Shown here piece by piece: positions 40,930 through 40,990 of a DNA stretch of 40,990 bases; the stretch's first letter is position 1; the number at the start of each line of letters is the position of its first letter. The translations under genes and the position numbers were made by a program. Location: contig CAMVAI010000023.1 of the NCBI GenBank assembly GCA_947165435.1, positions 1-40,990 of the forward strand, written 5' to 3'. The notes under the pieces were generated by a model. That model was not told where the DNA came from and made no database searches. It saw nothing but the letters and a program-made list of their open reading frames with translations. The stretch comes from an uncultured Prevotella sp. Its GTDB lineage: Bacteria; Bacteroidota; Bacteroidia; Bacteroidales; Bacteroidaceae.

Positions 40930-40990
40930 TGCTCAACAAGTTACTATGTTTGCAACATGAAAAGTTACCACTGAGTGCAGGAGGTGCGCT
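40930..40990. mobile_element. possible IS21-like end disrupting the TPR-AraC gene
   Basis: The coding frame stops abruptly at a TAA (40941-40943). Beyond it the sequence changes to TGTTTGCAACATGAAAAGTT and ACC-ACTGAG. It resembles the ends of IS21-family elements, which carry repeated 'gtaacttt-tgttgc' boxes. The boundary lies between about 40930 and 40945. The element itself is outside the window, so this is a low-confidence call. Confidence 0.3.

Overview
The window looks like Bacteroidota, most likely a Prevotella-type member of the Bacteroidales. The evidence is: promoters with the phylum's -7 box TAnnTTTG; many lipoproteins with an acidic CKDDD-type sequence after the lipidated cysteine; a Bacteroidales-style two-gene mobilization module; a DUF3853-like protein; and membrane-anchored AraC regulators. 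Nearly every gene lies on the minus strand.

Region 1 (1-7356) is one end of an integrative mobilizable element. It holds a relaxosome cassette (85-2363), a structured non-coding stretch that is probably the transfer origin (about 2395-2530), an AT-rich block of small unknown genes with a DUF3853-like DNA-binding protein (2635-5404), and a tyrosine recombinase (5595-7097). The recombinase promoter region carries two copies of a 20-bp direct repeat. The element ends at a displaced 3' half of a tRNA gene (7312-7356), which still has its own terminator. By the usual logic of tRNA-site integration, the intact tRNA should be at the other end of the element, left of this window.

Region 2 (7417-33916) is a run of thirteen full-length lipoprotein genes plus one truncated copy, all on one strand. 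Eight share an N-terminal scaffold of about 200 residues (a K-T-F/Y-E-P/A-T-I-G motif, an I-P-H-L motif, a G-D-V motif and a Y/W-W-x-C-V motif) followed by different, reshuffled C-termini. Among them are a fusion of a type-1 periplasmic-binding-protein fold with a legumain/GPI8-like (clan CD, family C13) protease, a second binding-protein-like lipoprotein, and three consecutive MACPF (perforin-fold) lipoproteins. The acidic residues after the cysteine fit the Bacteroidota lipoprotein export signal, so these proteins are probably displayed on the cell surface. I do not recognise the locus as a described system.

Region 3 (34105-38157) lies directly upstream on the same strand and looks like its control module. 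It encodes a membrane-anchored AraC regulator, two very small single-pass membrane proteins, a Cache-sensor/PP2C phosphatase/RsbW-like kinase fusion, a STAS anti-anti-sigma protein and a coiled-coil AraC protein. Control of the lipoproteins by this module is inferred from position only.

Region 4 (38351-40990) holds a GNAT toxin-antitoxin-like pair and a TPR/membrane/AraC regulator whose 5' end is cut off, possibly by an IS21-like element running off the right edge. Short dispersed repeats (GTGAAAA-type, taacttcg-type, G/C-rich) occur between genes and in several places inside reading frames.
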